This document shows positions 6,207-8,589 of a DNA stretch of 8,589 bases, one piece after another (positions within the stretch are counted from its first letter, which is position 1; each line of letters begins with the position of its first letter). This DNA comes from Cyanobacteria bacterium UBA8803 (lineage in GTDB: Bacteria > Cyanobacteriota > Cyanobacteriia > Cyanobacteriales > Coleofasciculaceae): the NCBI GenBank assembly GCA_003505715.1, contig DNXU01000395.1, forward strand, positions 3,389 to 11,977, read 5' to 3'. Position numbers and translations under genes: made by a program. The notes under the pieces were generated by a model. That model did not search any database and was not told the DNA's origin. It saw only the letters and a list, made by a program, of their open reading frames with translations.

Positions 6207-6210
6207 AAAG

Positions 6211-8589
6211 ATGATAGATTCCATTAAAGCATCAGCACAAGGGCTAGAAACTGTCGATCGAGCCAGACGTTACAAGAAATGGAATAAAACGGCAGAGGTT
6301 TGGTGTCAAGAGGCTTTTACTTCAAAAGCAACCTTGAACCGATTCTGGGCGAGGCAGCCAATTCGCCGCGAAACGTTTATCGCCATTTGCAGTGCCGTAC
6401 AGGTGAACTGGGAAGAGATTGCTGAGCTTGACGAAAATCCTTCAATAGAGTTGGAGAAAGGGTTCGCATTACCACAGAAGATAGCACCAGTTAGAAACTG
6501 GGTGGGGCGACAGCAGGAACTTAATACCTTAAAAGCCCAAATTCTTCCTCCAGAGCCTGAAGCCAACACCATCACATCGATCTGCATTGTTGGTTTAGCT
6601 GGTATCGGCAAAACTACCCTTGCCAGTCAACTGCTCCGCCATTTGCGCCAAGAAAATGCTCCTTTTGTCGCCGCCGCTTGGGAATCATTAGATTCTGTCA
6701 GTGGCAAACCGCCCCGCTTTGACGGCATTATCGATTCTTTGCTAATCAATCTCTCCCATGGCCAGATATCAGAGGTGGGAAGTTCCCTAGAAGACTATTA
6801 TCAAAAGACCGAACAGTTAGTCCAGCTGCTGAAAGAGCAACCCTGTTTAGTAGTGTTTGATAACGTTGATGCGGTGTTGACCACTAAACAAGCTAAGCAG
6901 GCTGGGTATTTTGCAGATGATTGTGCCGAATATACATGGTTGTTCAAGCAACTAACCCAGACAGAGCATCAAAGTAAGGTAATTTTGACCAGTCGGGAAA
7001 CATTAGCACAGCTGTCAAGAGCAGCCACCTATACTTTACGGTTGGATGGACTGGACGAAGGTGCTGCTATTACCTTGCTGCAATCATTCGATCTAATTGC
7101 TACCTCAGAAGAATTAGCCATCCTAACCCAACGCTATCACGGACACCCCAAAGCCATGGAAATGGTTTCTGCCTTAATTTGTGAGGAGTTCCAAGGACGG
7201 GTTAGTAGATTTTTGCGCGATCGCAAATGGTTGCTGATTCGAGATCTTGACAGTCTGATTGATGAAGTTATGATGCGCCTCAGCGCTCAAGAGCATACCT
7301 GTTTAAGCCTAATTTCTGTTTACCAAACTTCAGAATTTCCTCTGTTATATGAGGGAATTGCTGCCCAGATGCCTGCCCAGACTGAACGGGATCTCAAAGA
7401 AAACATTATTTTGGCTCTAAAACGCAGACACCTGTTGGACTATAATCCAGCCCTTGAATCCTATCAGATGCACCCGTTAGTACAAGAGAAAGCTGCTGAG
7501 TTTCTCGATCCTGAATCCTACCGTCAAGCCCACCGCTCTGCCTACAGTTATTTTATGAATATTCCTCTGACTAGAGAGTCGGAGTGGAAAGGGCTTGAGC
7601 ATATTAAGCCACGACTAATCGCTCACTATCATGCTTGTCAAGCCAAGGATTGGGATGAAGCAGCGACAGCAATTTCCGATGTGTATGAGTATTTGCGCCA
7701 GAGAGGTTATTTCATCAAATTGATTGATTTGTACAAGAACCTGATTTGTCGCGACGGGCAAGAAACGAATCAATTAGTCACCTCGGCTCACACTCATGGT
7801 GAAATTTTGTGTCGCTTGGGTATAGCCTATCATTCCCTAGGGCGACTGGAAATGGCCACTGACTATCTACAGAAAAGCTTGGTTATCTCCCATAAACTTA
7901 GCCATCGTCCCTTAGAGGCAACAGCGTTATTTTACATCGCCCTGAATCATCAGTTTCAGGGAAATTTTCAACTCGCTATTCACTATTTAAATGAATGCTT
8001 GTTGATTACCAAAGCTATTGGAGATTTCCAACTAAATTATAAAGCATTAGAGGCTCTTGGAGATAATCATTCTTACCAAAAAGATTATCAAGCAGCAATC
8101 AATTTGTACACCCAATCTCTTGAAATAGCTCGTAAAAATGAACTTCAAAATGGAGAATTGAGTGCTTTGGAAAAATTGGGGAATACAGCGATCGCGCTAG
8201 AAGACGAACAATCAGCAATTTACTACCTTCAAGATTATCGCGCCGCAGCTGAGAAGCTTGAGAATAAGCAAGGTATAAGCTATGTATTATTGGCTGACCT
8301 AGCTAACCTTTACAACAAACTGGGCAATTATCAAGACGCGATCGCAATTGCCCAAGACTCTCTCAACCTCACTCGCACTTTTCGAGATTCATACCATGAA
8401 GCTAACATTCTGAGAATTTTAGGCATTGCTTACCGAGGAATGAAGAAGTACAAAACATCGATTGAATTTCTCAATCAAGCTTTAACCCTAGCCCATGAAA
8501 TTGTCGATCCTGAAAATGAAGGAAAGATTCTATGGGAATTGGAAATTACTCATCGAGAGTTAGAACAATTGGTGATTGGTAATTGGTGA
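6211..8589 (+). CDS. STAND NTPase: HTH-like, NB-ARC and TPR domains
   Basis: This is a complete 792-residue signal-transduction ATPase of the NB-ARC/STAND class, whose members switch between ADP and ATP states and often oligomerise on sensing a ligand. Residues 5-73 form a helical N-terminal domain common in cyanobacterial STAND and pentapeptide proteins, with an HTH-like segment at about 37-72 (TSKATLNRFW to NWEEIAEL). The NB-ARC domain runs from about 97 to 430: WVGR (97-100), Walker A GLAGIGKTT (128-136), Walker B LVVFDNVD (213-220), sensor-like ILTSRE (258-263), a GLPL-like HGHPKAMEM (310-318) and an MHD-equivalent MHP (420-422). Residues 430-525 are a helical linker. Residues 526-765 hold about six TPR-like helical hairpins at roughly 40-residue spacing, probably the sensor. 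No TIR, protease, nuclease or membrane effector is visible. The start is supported by AAGG six bases upstream, by family-like N-terminal sequence, and by the lack of any upstream in-frame start before a stop. Confidence 0.93.
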   Translation: MIDSIKASAQGLETVDRARRYKKWNKTAEVWCQEAFTSKATLNRFWARQPIRRETFIAICSAVQVNWEEIAELDENPSIELEKGFALPQKIAPVRNWVGRQQELNTLKAQILPPEPEANTITSICIVGLAGIGKTTLASQLLRHLRQENAPFVAAAWESLDSVSGKPPRFDGIIDSLLINLSHGQISEVGSSLEDYYQKTEQLVQLLKEQPCLVVFDNVDAVLTTKQAKQAGYFADDCAEYTWLFKQLTQTEHQSKVILTSRETLAQLSRAATYTLRLDGLDEGAAITLLQSFDLIATSEELAILTQRYHGHPKAMEMVSALICEEFQGRVSRFLRDRKWLLIRDLDSLIDEVMMRLSAQEHTCLSLISVYQTSEFPLLYEGIAAQMPAQTERDLKENIILALKRRHLLDYNPALESYQMHPLVQEKAAEFLDPESYRQAHRSAYSYFMNIPLTRESEWKGLEHIKPRLIAHYHACQAKDWDEAATAISDVYEYLRQRGYFIKLIDLYKNLICRDGQETNQLVTSAHTHGEILCRLGIAYHSLGRLEMATDYLQKSLVISHKLSHRPLEATALFYIALNHQFQGNFQLAIHYLNECLLITKAIGDFQLNYKALEALGDNHSYQKDYQAAINLYTQSLEIARKNELQNGELSALEKLGNTAIALEDEQSAIYYLQDYRAAAEKLENKQGISYVLLADLANLYNKLGNYQDAIAIAQDSLNLTRTFRDSYHEANILRILGIAYRGMKKYKTSIEFLNQALTLAHEIVDPENEGKILWELEITHRELEQLVIGNW

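Larger units (their letters stand above)
5510..6210. other. 701-base intergenic region between divergent genes
   Basis: This AT-rich region separates the minus-strand HpsE-like gene from the plus-strand STAND gene and must hold both promoters. It contains a CAA-repeat leader (5528-5541), a long dyad (5655-5694), two small overlapping minus-strand frames (5691-5998), a compound dyad (6037-6083), the 12-bp array (6081-6140) and a TATAAT (6155-6160). For the HpsE-like gene, a minus-strand TTGACA is visible at 5567-5562 but has no good -10 partner. I see no tRNA, recognised ncRNA or transposon end. Confidence 0.8.
1300..8345. repeat. HIP1 octamers GCGATCGC, five scattered copies
   Basis: Perfect copies lie at 1300-1307, 2889-2896, 7217-7224, 8188-8195 and 8338-8345, all within genes. 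HIP1 is the highly iterated palindrome of many cyanobacterial genomes, so this is the main clue to the organism. Neither glycosyltransferase gene contains a copy. Confidence 0.92.

Overview
The window looks like a piece of a cyanobacterial chromosome, probably from a filamentous species. Five perfect copies of the HIP1 octamer GCGATCGC lie in 8.6 kb, where about 0.1 would be expected by chance. All four protein families are also typical of filamentous cyanobacteria: a secreted DUF11-repeat protein, an HpsE-like glycosyltransferase, a second family-2-like glycosyltransferase, and an HTH/NB-ARC/TPR STAND ATPase.

Left part (1-5509), all on the minus strand, in transcription order: an HpsE-like glycosyltransferase (5509-4400), a second glycosyltransferase (4243-3197), and a 1000-residue exported protein with DUF11-type domains (3023-21). 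The gaps of 156 and 173 bases are long for a tight operon and hold hairpins and palindromes, so the genes may be co-transcribed with internal control or transcribed separately. Together they suggest a cell-surface module: two enzymes that build or modify a glycan, and a large extracytoplasmic beta-sandwich protein. A C/T-rich direct repeat lies at both ends of the DUF11 gene.

Middle (5510-6210): 701 bases with no convincing gene, between divergently transcribed units. It contains a long inverted repeat, two overlapping minus-strand open frames that look like a decayed or very small gene pair, a compound inverted repeat, and five perfectly phased copies of a 12-bp unit. The 12-bp array ends 70 bases before the next start codon. 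It also lies in frame within a possible 40-codon ORF encoding a repeated Leu-Ser-Ile-Tyr peptide.

Right part (6211-8589), plus strand: one complete 792-residue STAND NTPase with an N-terminal helix-turn-helix-like domain, an NB-ARC switch with intact Walker A and B motifs, and about six C-terminal TPR units. It has no recognisable effector domain. It could be a signalling or defence regulator whose output is DNA binding or a partner protein. Its stop codon is the last three bases of the window, so any downstream partner is not visible.

The best candidate for something unusual is the STAND gene together with its upstream region of dyad, 12-bp array and small ORF. All functional statements come from reading motifs by eye; no database search was possible.
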